Shown: piece by piece, positions 1 to 7,493 of the stretch
Position numbering within the stretch: position 1 is the first letter of the stretch
Layout: every line of letters starts with the position of its first letter
DNA from: a virus
Strand: one strand, 5' to 3'
Virus record (IMG/VR): IMGVR_UViG_3300027851_000650
Location: 1-33,850 of that record
DNA: 33,850 bases
Notes under the pieces: generated by a model
Database searches by the model: none
What the model was told of the DNA's origin: nothing
What the model saw: only the letters and a program-made list of their open reading frames with translations
Made by a program: the position numbers and the translations under genes

Positions 1-2
1 CC

Positions 3-2030
3 ATGACCGCCCTGCCATCCCGCGCGCTGGATATCCCGCGCAAGCAAAAAGCCATGCTGCGGGCAGACCTGGTGCGACATTACGCGGCATCCGTTGCCCG
101 CGCATCCAACAAGGCCTACGCGCGGGATGGCTTCATCCAGGCCTACCACGCCGGGGCGTACCCGGACCTGCTGCGCGAGCTGGGCCCAACCTCCTGGAAG
201 ACGATCGAGCGCTGGAAGGTTGCCATGCAGCGCTCGGGGGATGCCTTCACTTTGGCTGATCGGCGCGGGTTGGCTCAGCGCGGCCAGAGTAGTCTGACGG
301 ACGCAATGAAGCAGGCCGTGCTCAGACTGGCCCTACACCCTAACAGGGTGCGGCTATCCACCTGTATCACCATGACTCAGAAAATGCTTCAGGCTCAGGG
401 CGCTGAATATGTGCCTTCAGACGCCACGTTTCGGCGATTTCTGAACACGTTCCAGGAGCGCAACCAGGACGTGTGGGTGTTCTGCAGGGAGGGCCAGAAA
501 GCATGGAATGACAAGGTTGCCATGTTTGTAGATCGAGACCTGAGCGTGCTGCAACCCGGCGACGTCCTGGTGGCCGACGGTCATCGTCTTAATTTTCAGA
601 TTATTCACCCGTTCACAGGGCGTCCGACCAGGATGGCCTTGGTGATGTGGTACGACATGGCCAGTAATTATCCAGCTGGCTGGGAGCTCGCTTTTGAAGA
701 AAACACCGAAGCCCTGGTTGCCGGGTTGCGGAGGGCTCTGCTGCGTCTCGGGAAGCCGGGTCGGGTGGCCTACATGGACAATGGTCGGGCTGAACGCAGT
801 CACTATTTCGTTGGCGACCTGAGCCAGAGCGGCGTGGACGGCCTGTTCAAGCGCCTGGACATGGAAACCACCTTTGCCTGGGCCTACCACGGCCAATCAA
901 AAACAATAGAGCGTTTTTTTCTGTACCTTCGGCAGCTGGAAGAGTTGATGCCCGGCGGCACGGGATCCTGCATCGACCTCAAGCCAGCGTATCAAAAGCG
1001 TGGCGAGTTCGCACATAGGGAAATCTGGGAAGCCAGTGGCAGCCCGGTCATGACCCTTCCGGAAGCACACAAGGCCGTGGCCAGCTGGGTGGACTATTAC
1101 GTGGAACAGCCTCAGCCACGCAGCCACCTGAAGGGTCGCTGCCCACGCGAAGTATTCGACGCCGGCCGCGGCGACGGATTGAGCGAACAGCATCTGTCGT
1201 GCCTCCGGGAGTGCATGCTCACCGCCCGCAAACGGCAGGTGTCGCGGTGTCAGGTGAAGCTGCCGGGCAGCATGATCGGGTCTGACACCGAAATCACCTA
1301 TTTCTCCGAGCGGTTGTATGGCCGCAAGCACGACGTGATCGTGAAGTACGATCCACAGGATCTGTCCAGCGTGGACGTGTACGAAATGACGGGTGAGTTC
1401 CTGGTCACGGCCATGATCAAGGGCAAGGACCATCCTATGGCCAGGCTGCTCGGCTCTGAAGAAGACAAGCAGCGGCTCCAGCTTCACCTGGAGATGCGCA
1501 AGCACGCGGAAAAGATGGCCACGGCCACGGCCAAGGAGTTGCTGACGGGCGAAATCTTGCCGGGCTACACGGCCAGTCTGGACCGCATGGGGCTGTCCTC
1601 ATGCGCCCAAGTAGAGCTCCCGGTCCCAACATCTGCCCGTACTACGAAGGCAAAGTCCACCCAGGTCGCACCAACTCCCACAGACGAAGATTTCGAGGCT
1701 GAACTGGCCGAACTGCATGCCATGAACCGGCCTGTTCCTGATGCGGAAACGGAGCCAGAAGAGCCGGACTTCGAGCCCTACGTCATCAGCCCTGCGGATC
1801 AGTTCTGGACTGATGTGCGCGGCACGTATCCGGAGGAGGACAGGTACGAAATGCTCTTGGAGGCAGAGGCTCAGAGCATGGTCATCCCCGCGGAGTTCAC
1901 GGCCTTCATGCGCTATTTCGAACAGACCGAGAAGTTCGGCCGCATGCGCGATTATTTCGAAGAATTTCGGGTGAAGATGGCCCTGCTGTACGCGGCCCAG
2001 CCGGCCGCGGAAGTCTCGGCCAGACCATAA
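3..2030 (+). CDS. A: MuA-like DDE transposase
   Basis: Transposase that would pair the phage ends and carry out strand transfer during lysogenic integration and replicative transposition. Seen: an integrase-fold core with D192 (VADGHRLNF), D259 (MDNGRAERS) and E303 (GQSKTIERFF). The D-to-D spacing of 67 residues equals that of Mu A (D269 to D336), and the flanking residues resemble the Mu A motifs. The first ~150 residues hold basic, helical DNA-binding sequence, and the C-terminal third is acidic after about residue 560, like the Mu A region that contacts MuB. At 675 aa the length is close to Mu A (663 aa). The ATG at position 3 has no visible ribosome site because the window starts there, so a slightly upstream start is possible. 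It is followed directly by the MuB-like gene. Confidence 0.95.
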   Translation: MTALPSRALDIPRKQKAMLRADLVRHYAASVARASNKAYARDGFIQAYHAGAYPDLLRELGPTSWKTIERWKVAMQRSGDAFTLADRRGLAQRGQSSLTDAMKQAVLRLALHPNRVRLSTCITMTQKMLQAQGAEYVPSDATFRRFLNTFQERNQDVWVFCREGQKAWNDKVAMFVDRDLSVLQPGDVLVADGHRLNFQIIHPFTGRPTRMALVMWYDMASNYPAGWELAFEENTEALVAGLRRALLRLGKPGRVAYMDNGRAERSHYFVGDLSQSGVDGLFKRLDMETTFAWAYHGQSKTIERFFLYLRQLEELMPGGTGSCIDLKPAYQKRGEFAHREIWEASGSPVMTLPEAHKAVASWVDYYVEQPQPRSHLKGRCPREVFDAGRGDGLSEQHLSCLRECMLTARKRQVSRCQVKLPGSMIGSDTEITYFSERLYGRKHDVIVKYDPQDLSSVDVYEMTGEFLVTAMIKGKDHPMARLLGSEEDKQRLQLHLEMRKHAEKMATATAKELLTGEILPGYTASLDRMGLSSCAQVELPVPTSARTTKAKSTQVAPTPTDEDFEAELAELHAMNRPVPDAETEPEEPDFEPYVISPADQFWTDVRGTYPEEDRYEMLLEAEAQSMVIPAEFTAFMRYFEQTEKFGRMRDYFEEFRVKMALLYAAQPAAEVSARP

Positions 2031-2035
2031 AAAAC

Positions 2036-2068
2036 GGCGGTCGCGCTGCTGGAACCATTGCGACCGCC
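2036..2068. terminator. Hairpin between transposase and MuB-like genes
   Basis: A perfect 9-bp inverted repeat, GGCGGTCGC (2036-2044) and GCGACCGCC (2060-2068), with a 15-nt loop. On the + strand it is preceded by an A run (2029-2034) and followed by no T run, so it looks like an intrinsic terminator for transcription on the - strand. On the + strand it could act as an attenuator or RNA-stability element just upstream of the MuB ribosome site. The role is inferred; only the repeat is seen. Confidence 0.45.
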
Positions 2069-2090
2069 ACAACAAGAAGGAGTGCTAAAC

Positions 2091-2801
2091 GTGAAGCTCA
2101 ACCCGTCCTTTGTCAAGACCCGCAACGTGCGCAATTTCGAAGTCCTGATGGACACTCTGGCCCTGGCCGAGGGGGAAGGTAGGTTCGGGCTGGTATTCGG
2201 CCAGGCTGGCCGCGGCAAAACGCGGACCAGCCAGTGGTACTCAGCCCAGAACCAGAGCGTGTATTTGCGCGTGTTGTCCATCTGGAACACCTCTGAGCGG
2301 GATTTTCTGCGGGCGCTGGCGACAGAGCTGGGTGTGCGCGCCATTCCATGGTCCAAGGCCGCGGTATTCAAAGTGGTGATGGACAAACTGGTGGCAGATC
2401 CAAAGCCCGTCATCCTGGATGAAATGGAGAAGATGCCGCCCAAGTTTCTGGGCTTCGTCCGAGACCTTTCAGATCTGTCCGGGGCTCCGGTGGTTTTCGT
2501 CGGCGAGGTCGACCTCCTGACCTACCTGAAAGCGGAGCGCAGAGTCTGGAGCCGCGTGTTCCAGGTCGTGGAATTCGAGCCCATCGGAGCTTCGGACATC
2601 GTGTTTTATGGGGCTGAAGTAGCCGGCCTGCGCTTCGACAAAGCCGCGGCAGCTCTGGCCGCCAAGGATTCCGACGGTGACTTCCGGCAGGTCCGCCGCC
2701 TGGTGGTAGCTCTGGCCAGGATGGCCGAAGGCAAAGGCGCATCGGACGTAAATTCCGAGATGGTCAGCATCGCAGCCAAGCAAGCACTGAAAGGGGCGTA
2801 A
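2091..2801 (+). CDS. B: MuB-like AAA+ transposition target activator
   Basis: ATPase expected to bind target DNA and stimulate the transposase, as Mu B and Tn7 TnsC do. Seen: Walker A GQAGRGKT at residues 37-44, Walker B PVILDE at 106-111, then sensor-like segments (VVFVGE) and a C-terminal helical region ending in DFRQVRRLVVALARM, as in AAA ATPases of this clan. The GTG at 2091 is chosen because AAGGAG (2077-2082) sits 8 nt upstream; an in-frame ATG at 2058 lies inside the hairpin and has no ribosome site. Length 236 aa, somewhat shorter than Mu B (312 aa); it lacks the extended N-terminal HTH region of Mu B. Confidence 0.93.
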   Translation: MKLNPSFVKTRNVRNFEVLMDTLALAEGEGRFGLVFGQAGRGKTRTSQWYSAQNQSVYLRVLSIWNTSERDFLRALATELGVRAIPWSKAAVFKVVMDKLVADPKPVILDEMEKMPPKFLGFVRDLSDLSGAPVVFVGEVDLLTYLKAERRVWSRVFQVVEFEPIGASDIVFYGAEVAGLRFDKAAAALAAKDSDGDFRQVRRLVVALARMAEGKGASDVNSEMVSIAAKQALKGA

Positions 2802-2802
2802 C

Positions 2803-3348
2803 ATGGCAGGAAGAAAAGGAAGTTTCGCTCAGATGTGCAGGGAGCAGTTCGAAGCCAACGGCCAGATGACCGTGTCCGAACTGCGGGCCGCGATGATCAG
2901 GGTCGCGCCCGAGAAGGTAGCCGGCCGCAAGGTGCAGCCCATGATCCAGGCGGTCCTCCGGGACCTGATCAAGAGCGGCGAGGTCACACGGGTGGCTGAG
3001 AGGACCTACCGCTGGGCGGCCCGCAAGGAGCCGGTGCAGCTGCGACAGAAGATGTGGTCCATCCTGCGGGCCCGCCGCACCGTCAGTATCGAGGACCTGA
3101 TGGAGCTGACCGGCGCGAGCCGCAATTACGCCCGCGCATGGACCACGATGTTGGAGGGCCACGAGGTCGTCCGGCGTCTGGAAGACGGGCGCGTGCAGCT
3201 GGTGAGCGATCCGGTGGTGATGCCTTCGGATACGACCAAGGCCGAAAAGCTGAAGGCAATCCGCGTGCGAAACGCTTTGGCCGCAGTGCGGGAGCGCATT
3301 GAGCAGGTAACCGTTGCGGTGAAGGAGCTTGAGGAGGCTGTCTCATGA
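2803..3348 (+). CDS. Winged-helix-like early phage protein, unknown function
   Basis: 181-aa protein beginning one base after the MuB stop, so probably translationally coupled. Two winged-helix-like segments can be read: residues ~20-70 (MTVSELRAAMIRVAP, then LRDLIKSGEVTRVAERTYRW) and ~83-130 (MWSILRARRTVSIEDLMELTG, then MLEGHEVVRRLEDGRVQLV). A charged helical tail (ERIEQVTVAVKELEEAV) could be a coiled coil. This points to DNA binding, perhaps in early gene control or with the transposition proteins next door. No specific family is recognised. Confidence 0.8.
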   Translation: MAGRKGSFAQMCREQFEANGQMTVSELRAAMIRVAPEKVAGRKVQPMIQAVLRDLIKSGEVTRVAERTYRWAARKEPVQLRQKMWSILRARRTVSIEDLMELTGASRNYARAWTTMLEGHEVVRRLEDGRVQLVSDPVVMPSDTTKAEKLKAIRVRNALAAVRERIEQVTVAVKELEEAVS

Positions 3349-3422
3349 ATTGGGTAGCTGGGTTGTGCATATTGATGTTCGTGGTCGGGCTTGCGCTCGG
3401 TTGGGCGATCTGGGGTAGATAA
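3345..3422 (+). CDS. Putative 25-aa membrane microprotein
   Basis: A 25-codon reading frame whose ATG overlaps the stop of the previous gene (ATGA), giving MNWVAGLCILMFVVGLALGW followed by AIWGR and a stop. It is essentially one transmembrane helix with a basic C-terminus. Support is the overlap-coupled start and its coherent hydrophobicity; against it is the very small size. Function unknown. Confidence 0.5.
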   Translation: MNWVAGLCILMFVVGLALGWAIWGR

Positions 3423-3442
3423 TTTAACTATTGGAGGGTGCT

Positions 3443-3670
3443 ATGGTCAGTCAGGAAATACGGAACTGCGGGATCGCGCTGGGCGCGCTCATGCACCAGG
3501 TGACCGAGGAACAGGCGGCGATGATCCGGCTCATCAAGGGGAACCTGATCGCGGCGGCGGACATGGCGAAGGAGATGGAGCGAGGGCTGGTGGTGCCGAC
3601 ACTTTTCAAGATCAACTGCGATGGCGACTGCAGAATCTGCGCCGCCGGACCCAACAATTTCAAGAGATAG
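3443..3670 (+). CDS. Small Cys-containing hypothetical protein
   Basis: 75-aa protein. The ATG at 3443 follows GGAGG (3433-3437) by 5 nt and is preferred over an in-frame TTG upstream. The body is helical and amphipathic (residues 5-50); the C-terminus carries C59, C63 and C66 in CDGDCRIC, which could bind metal. It lies in the early operon between the 25-aa membrane frame and the DUF3164 gene. No family recognised. Confidence 0.7.
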   Translation: MVSQEIRNCGIALGALMHQVTEEQAAMIRLIKGNLIAAADMAKEMERGLVVPTLFKINCDGDCRICAAGPNNFKR

Positions 3671-3680
3671 GAGAGAGAGC

Positions 3681-4280
3681 ATGGACGGCTACAAGAAAAA
3701 CGCCATGGGCCACCTGGTCCCCGTCGAGCAGATCCAGCCCATCGACTTGGCGCGTGACGAGCTGGTGATGGAGAAGGCGGCCAAAATCAAGGCCGCGCAG
3801 GAGCAGCTGCGCCAGCTCAAGGCTGAGATCATGGGCGACATCGAGGCCTTCGTGTCGCTGGCTGCCGAGAAGTACGATGCCCAGGTTGGGGGGCAGAAAG
3901 GCAATGTGACCCTGATGTCCTTTGATGGCCGTTTCAAGCTGCGTCGGCAGATCTCCGAGAACCTGAGCTTCGACGAGCGCCTGCAGGCGGCCAAGAGCTT
4001 GATTGACGAATGCATCCGGGAATGGACCCAGGGCAGCCGTACCGAGCTGCAGGCCCTGATCAACGATGCTTTCCAGGTCGACAAGGAAGGCCGCATCAAC
4101 ACCGGCCGCATCCTCGGCCTTCGCCGGCTGAACATCGATGACGACCGCTGGCACAGGGCCATGGAGGCCATCAGCGACAGCCTGCAGGTGACGGGCACGA
4201 CAGCGTATTTCCGGCTCTATGAACGCGTCGGCAACGGCGACCGCTACGTGAGCGTGCCTCTCGATATGGCGTCGGTCTGA
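3681..4280 (+). CDS. DUF3164-like phage protein
   Basis: 199-aa protein. The start at 3681 follows a GGAGAGAG ribosome site. The opening residues (MDGYKKNAMGHLVPVEQI, then PIDLARDELV) are characteristic of DUF3164, a family of unknown function found in early regions of Mu-like phages. Residues ~30-65 form a charged helix, then a mixed region with ISENLSFDERLQAAKSLIDE and a C-terminal segment that reads like a folded domain (DDRWHRAMEAISDSLQV). In related phages the gene sits near transposition and end-protection genes; its role is not known. Confidence 0.82.
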   Translation: MDGYKKNAMGHLVPVEQIQPIDLARDELVMEKAAKIKAAQEQLRQLKAEIMGDIEAFVSLAAEKYDAQVGGQKGNVTLMSFDGRFKLRRQISENLSFDERLQAAKSLIDECIREWTQGSRTELQALINDAFQVDKEGRINTGRILGLRRLNIDDDRWHRAMEAISDSLQVTGTTAYFRLYERVGNGDRYVSVPLDMASV

Positions 4281-4289
4281 CCCTGCGAA

Positions 4290-4328
4290 ACGGCCCTGCG
4301 GGGCCGTCGTCCCGGCGTGGTTGCCGGG
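4290..4328. repeat. Two tandem short hairpins between genes
   Basis: In the 77-bp gap after the DUF3164 gene: ACGGCCC (4290-4296) pairs with GGGCCGT (4301-4307), and CCCGGC (4311-4316) pairs with GCCGGG (4323-4328). Neither is followed by a T run, so termination is unlikely. They may be RNA-processing or stability structures, or partial attenuators. Confidence 0.4.
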
Positions 4329-4357
4329 GCCTGACGAGCAGCCAGGAGGTCATCCAA

Positions 4358-4537
4358 ATGCAGATCATATGCGGGATTTGCGGGCATCGAGACGACGCGG
4401 ACAAGTTCGTGCCGCGGAAGCCGGACCCATACGGGCCGGACTGGGTCTGCCCGAAGTGTGAGTGCGGCGTGTACGTGCCGGCGACGCTTACCGCCGATGA
4501 TCTTGTCGCCCTGGGAGGGAAGGATGCTTCAGCATGA
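4358..4537 (+). CDS. Small zinc-ribbon-like protein (59 aa)
   Basis: 59-aa reading frame with a strong ribosome site, AGGAGGT (4344-4350), 7 nt before the ATG. Cysteines C5 and C8 (CGIC) and C31, C34, C36 (CPKCEC) form a CxxC-CxxC zinc-ribbon pattern of the kind seen in small phage nucleic-acid-binding proteins. It overlaps the start of the next reading frame. No named family is recognised, but the ribosome site and Cys pairs make it a credible gene. Confidence 0.72.
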   Translation: MQIICGICGHRDDADKFVPRKPDPYGPDWVCPKCECGVYVPATLTADDLVALGGKDASA

Positions 4538-4817
4538 TGGAGCCGGTCCTGGTGCGGCAGAGGATGTTCGTGGACGGGATCGAGTGCACGGTGACGGAAC
4601 TGATGCCGACCTACCCCTTATTGACGACGTACCGCGGGCCTTTTGCAAGAATCATTGCCTTGCCTGGACAGAGCGCAAGCTCAGAAACAAGCAGGACGCC
4701 AGCTACTGCGCCCGGATCGTGTGGCCGCCAGATGATGACGGGAAGCGGCGCTGCCGGTGGGAATGGAAACGCATCAAGGAGAGGATGAGCCTATGTGCGA
4801 AGCTGAAGAAGTCCTGA
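4524..4817 (+). CDS. Small Cys protein, apparent frame switch within it
   Basis: The C-terminal half (from about 4611) reads convincingly as protein: FCKNHCLAWTERKLRNKQ, a second Cys at SYC, then a basic tail ending at 4817. Its first half in this frame is poor, with low GC3 and Gly/Asp-rich sequence. The overlapping frame starting at ATG 4534 has very high GC3 and sensible sequence (VLVRQRMFVDGIECTVTELM) up to about 4617, then degrades. The simplest reading is one gene from 4534 to 4817 that changes frame by -1 around 4606-4640, either by a mutation or indel (pseudogene) or by ribosomal frameshifting; no classic slippery heptamer is visible. Coordinates given follow the frame holding the C-terminal half, from ATG 4524 after GGAGGGAAGG. 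Confidence 0.55.
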   Translation: MLQHDGAGPGAAEDVRGRDRVHGDGTDADLPLIDDVPRAFCKNHCLAWTERKLRNKQDASYCARIVWPPDDDGKRRCRWEWKRIKERMSLCAKLKKS

Positions 4818-5014
4818 ATTGGCTGCTCGAAGAAATTGAGCAGAAGTCGAAAGATGTCACCGCATGTGGAGACGACTTATACTGGGCGGTCGAGCTTGGA
4901 AGGGACTGCGGCGACGCTATGGGCCAACTAGACGAGCTTATGATTGAGTTCAAGGAACTAGCCAGAGAAGCCAAGCAGCGCCTGAAGGAAGCCAGGCAGC
5001 AGGTGGCGGCATGA
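4793..5014 (+). CDS. Small acidic coiled-coil protein, unknown
   Basis: 73-aa protein; the ATG at 4793 follows AAGGAGAGG by 8 nt and overlaps the end of the preceding gene. It is mainly helical and charged: residues 1-20 acidic (CEAEEVLNWLLEEIEQKSKD) and 45-70 a likely coiled coil (LDELMIEFKELAREAKQRL). It overlaps the next gene by ATGA. No family recognised. Confidence 0.7.
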   Translation: MCEAEEVLNWLLEEIEQKSKDVTACGDDLYWAVELGRDCGDAMGQLDELMIEFKELAREAKQRLKEARQQVAA

Positions 5015-5418
5015 AGCGCGAAGACTGGACGAATTTAGAGGCTTATTTGCGATTTCCGTGCGCAGCATCGGCGATACTCGTGGATGGCCGGAAGGTGATG
5101 CTTCAGGTGCGGACAGAGGGCATGCAGATGGTCATTTTCGTATTCGTTGACGGAGCGATGAGGGGAGCGTGGCTCGACCCAACAAGGCCTTGCCCGGAGC
5201 AGGCGTTCATGCGGCGAATCGAGTCCTACCTGTGGTCGAAAAAAGAAAGGGATGGCGCAGCAAAGTTCGCAAAGCGCTTCGGAAAGCGAGAAGCAAAGAA
5301 GTATCTTGGGGATATGAACAAGAAATACGTGCATTTTTCTCCGTATTTTCCGTCAGTGCGGGCCATTCGGGCCCAGTACGAGAAGACCTTCAAATCAATC
5401 GAGCTGATTGAAGTATGA
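5011..5418 (+). CDS. Hypothetical protein, 135 aa
   Basis: Start ATG overlaps the preceding stop (ATGA). The first ~55 residues form a strand-rich segment (AILVDGRKVMLQVRTEGMQM, then IFVFVDGAMRGAWL), followed by a strongly basic helical C-terminus (KKERDGAAKFAKRFGKREAK) that could bind nucleic acid. Base composition is lower in GC than the neighbours, which could mean later acquisition. No family recognised. Confidence 0.72.
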   Translation: MKREDWTNLEAYLRFPCAASAILVDGRKVMLQVRTEGMQMVIFVFVDGAMRGAWLDPTRPCPEQAFMRRIESYLWSKKERDGAAKFAKRFGKREAKKYLGDMNKKYVHFSPYFPSVRAIRAQYEKTFKSIELIEV

Positions 5419-5993
5419 AAGCCACCTGCCCCCACTGCGGTACCTACGGCCCCGTCGAAATTTTCCTCACGGACGGCGACGCCAAGAGCGTGCAGCTGGC
5501 CGTGGCCGCCCTGCCCGGCGAGCTGCCGCGCCTGACCTGGTCGTACCTCGGCTTGTTCCGCAAGCCGGGCAGCTCCAGGGTGCTGACCTGGGAGCGCGCC
5601 GGCCGGATCGTAGCCGAGCTGGCCGCCCTGGTGGCCGAGCCGGATACGCAGTGGAAAGGCGGCCGGGTGGTGCAGAACCGCCCCGAATTTTGGGCCCAGG
5701 CCATCAAGCTCGTCCTGGACCGCGATGCCCAGGGCAAGCTGGAACGCCCCTTGGACGGGCACAACTACCTTCGGGCCGTGGCCTATGAGCTGGCCGAGAA
5801 GGCTTGGTATCAGGGCAATGTACGGCGCGAGGAAGAGGCCAAACACAGGCCGCAGGAACCCCAGCCGCAACGTCGGCGGGATCCGGAGCGAGACGAACAC
5901 ATCGTGCCTTTGGCCGAGGGCCTCAGAGATTGGCGGAAGAGGCTGGGCGTAACCAAGGGTGCAGGAGGCGATGATGGCGAAAATGGTCGTTGA
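5415..5993 (+). CDS. Hypothetical protein with N-terminal CxxC
   Basis: 192 aa, overlapping the previous gene by ATGA. Opens with CPHCGTYGPVE, one half of a zinc-knuckle pattern; no second CxxC is seen. The middle (WSYLGLFRKPGSS, then AGRIVAELAALVAEP) and residues 85-135 look like a compact helical domain. The C-terminus is Arg/Glu/Pro-rich and probably disordered. Seen in style in other Mu-like phages of GC-rich hosts, but no function can be given. Confidence 0.78.
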   Translation: MKATCPHCGTYGPVEIFLTDGDAKSVQLAVAALPGELPRLTWSYLGLFRKPGSSRVLTWERAGRIVAELAALVAEPDTQWKGGRVVQNRPEFWAQAIKLVLDRDAQGKLERPLDGHNYLRAVAYELAEKAWYQGNVRREEEAKHRPQEPQPQRRRDPERDEHIVPLAEGLRDWRKRLGVTKGAGGDDGENGR

Positions 5994-6192
5994 TGTTGAA
6001 ATTTCGCTGGTTGGTGATGACGGCGAGCATCTCAGCGGGTCCGGGTACTACGAAATGCAATTGCCCGACGGCGAACCCACGGCCTCAGAAGGATTTTTCT
6101 GGGGGGCAATCGGGGCGCTGAAAGAGGCCTCGGCTGAGCTTGAGTGCGAGATCGAGGCGGAAGAAGAACGGCAGAAACGGGAGGAATTATGA
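5974..6192 (+). CDS. Small acidic hypothetical protein
   Basis: 72 aa. Start ATG 5974 is chosen because AGGAGG (5963-5968) lies 5 nt upstream; ATG 5971 and a GTG at 5959 are too close to or ahead of that site. The sequence is an acidic beta-like N-terminus (VVDVEISLVGDDGEHLSG) followed by a highly acidic helix (ASAELECEIEAEEERQKREE). It overlaps the end of the previous gene and the start of the next. Confidence 0.7.
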   Translation: MAKMVVDVEISLVGDDGEHLSGSGYYEMQLPDGEPTASEGFFWGAIGALKEASAELECEIEAEEERQKREEL

Positions 6193-6620
6193 CCACCCCT
6201 GACATGATCAACCTGATCCGGGCCAACACCCAGCCGTTGAGTCAAAAGACCCTCCAGGCCATCGCCGACCGTCTCGAAGAGCAGCACGCCTACCTGCGCA
6301 GCTGCCTGTGTACGATCGACGTGCAGGAAGAGCAGCTGCGTGGCATCGGCGGCGAGCTGGCCGAGAGCGAGCGCCACCGGCAGATCCTGACGGAGCAGAA
6401 CAAGGAGCTGCTGGGTGTGCGCAAGACGATGGAAGCATTGGAAGCGGCTCTGGCCCCACTCTTGGCATGGGACGATGCTGAGCGCCGGGCTTCAATCATA
6501 ATGGGGCCAGCTGAGATCATGCTTGAAAGCCTTGGCTGCACTGTGGTGGCAGAAGACTTTGACCGCATCAGGCAGGCCCTTTCGCACTGTCGCGACGCGG
6601 AGGCCCGGAGTCATGACTGA
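6189..6620 (+). CDS. Coiled-coil hypothetical protein
   Basis: 143 aa, ATG 6189 overlapping the previous stop, after GGGAGGA. Residues 20-90 form a long charged helix with heptad character (LEEQHAYLRSCLCTIDVQEE, then ELAESERHRQILTEQNKELL), ending in a small C-terminal segment (SLGCTVVAEDFDRIRQAL). This pattern is common among accessory phage proteins; no function can be assigned. Confidence 0.75.
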   Translation: MTTPDMINLIRANTQPLSQKTLQAIADRLEEQHAYLRSCLCTIDVQEEQLRGIGGELAESERHRQILTEQNKELLGVRKTMEALEAALAPLLAWDDAERRASIIMGPAEIMLESLGCTVVAEDFDRIRQALSHCRDAEARSHD

Positions 6621-7044
6621 AGAATGGCGCCCAGTGCCCGGCCATCCGCGCTATGAACTGAGCAACCTTGGCCGCCTGCGCGGGCCCAGGCAGCACGTGA
6701 GCCCGCGGCTCCGCCACTCGCACCGCCCGGCATCAGCCATGTACCCGGTGCCCGTGGGCAACTCCAAGTGCGTGGCGCTGATGATCCGGAACGCCATGCG
6801 GGACATATGGGGCATCGCCTTCGAACCGACCGAAGAATGGGTCGAGCGGATCCGCGCCGAAGTCGTCCAGATGCGCGCTGGCAAGCGGGCGGCCGTCAAG
6901 GCTTCGCAGGTCGCAGAGCGCGAGGAAAAGGCCCGGCCTACGGGGCCGAAGCGCCTGTGCAGGGACTGCGGGGCGACACTCTCCCACGGCTATTGGTGGC
7001 GGTGCCCGGCATGCTGGGACGAGCTGCGGAAATCAGAGTTTTGA
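6613..7044 (+). CDS. NUMOD4-motif protein with C-terminal zinc ribbon
   Basis: 143 aa, start ATG 6613 overlapping the previous gene by 8 nt. Residues 3-24 (EEWRPVPGHPRYELSNLGRL) match the NUMOD4 motif that usually precedes an HNH homing-endonuclease domain and helps bind DNA. No HNH catalytic motif follows; instead there is a basic helical region and a zinc ribbon with CRDC (116-119) and CPAC (131-134). It is therefore probably a DNA-binding protein derived from, or related to, NUMOD4/HNH endonucleases rather than an active nuclease. Confidence 0.8.
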   Translation: MTEEWRPVPGHPRYELSNLGRLRGPRQHVSPRLRHSHRPASAMYPVPVGNSKCVALMIRNAMRDIWGIAFEPTEEWVERIRAEVVQMRAGKRAAVKASQVAEREEKARPTGPKRLCRDCGATLSHGYWWRCPACWDELRKSEF

Positions 7045-7052
7045 CGGAGCAG

Positions 7053-7493
7053 ATGGTGGATAAACGCAAATTTTCAGGCTCATTTAGTGTCAGAATCGAC
7101 ACGCACCGCGCCCGCTTCGAGCTGTCGCCGGCGGAGATCCACGGCGGCCCCGAGGGCTCGTTCCGGGTCAGGATCGACCGCAAGTGGCACGACGGGCCAG
7201 ACGGCAAGCCCTTGTTTTTCGACCGCGCAAACCTAGCCGACCTGGTTGTCGGTGCGGCCCTGGCCGGTCTGCCCGCAACGCCTCAGCGGCCGCAGATCCA
7301 GCGCAGCGAGCGCGTCAGCGTCCGCTTTGAAAAGGACGGCGTCAGGCGTGTCGAGGGCGGCTTTGTGGCCGCTCCGCCCATCCTCGGCCACGATGGCCGC
7401 TGGTGGGTGCCTGTGACCATGTACGGCGGGACAAGATACGTCCCGACGGATGACATCATCGCCAAGGAGGACAGCCGTGGCCGCACCAAATAG
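7053..7493 (+). CDS. Hypothetical beta-rich protein, 146 aa
   Basis: Start ATG 7053 follows a weak CGGAG site. Two similar strand motifs occur, GSFSVRIDTHR near residue 9 and GSFRVRIDRKW near residue 36, then a segment with SVRFEKDGVRRVEGGF. It ends 16 nt past the start of the gemA-like gene. It belongs to the early operon; no family recognised. Confidence 0.72.
   Translation: MVDKRKFSGSFSVRIDTHRARFELSPAEIHGGPEGSFRVRIDRKWHDGPDGKPLFFDRANLADLVVGAALAGLPATPQRPQIQRSERVSVRFEKDGVRRVEGGFVAAPPILGHDGRWWVPVTMYGGTRYVPTDDIIAKEDSRGRTK

Noticed and set aside
2058-2090. Upstream ATG start for the MuB-like gene
   Set aside because: The ATG at 2058 lies in the hairpin loop without a ribosome site; GTG 2091 has AAGGAG at ideal spacing.
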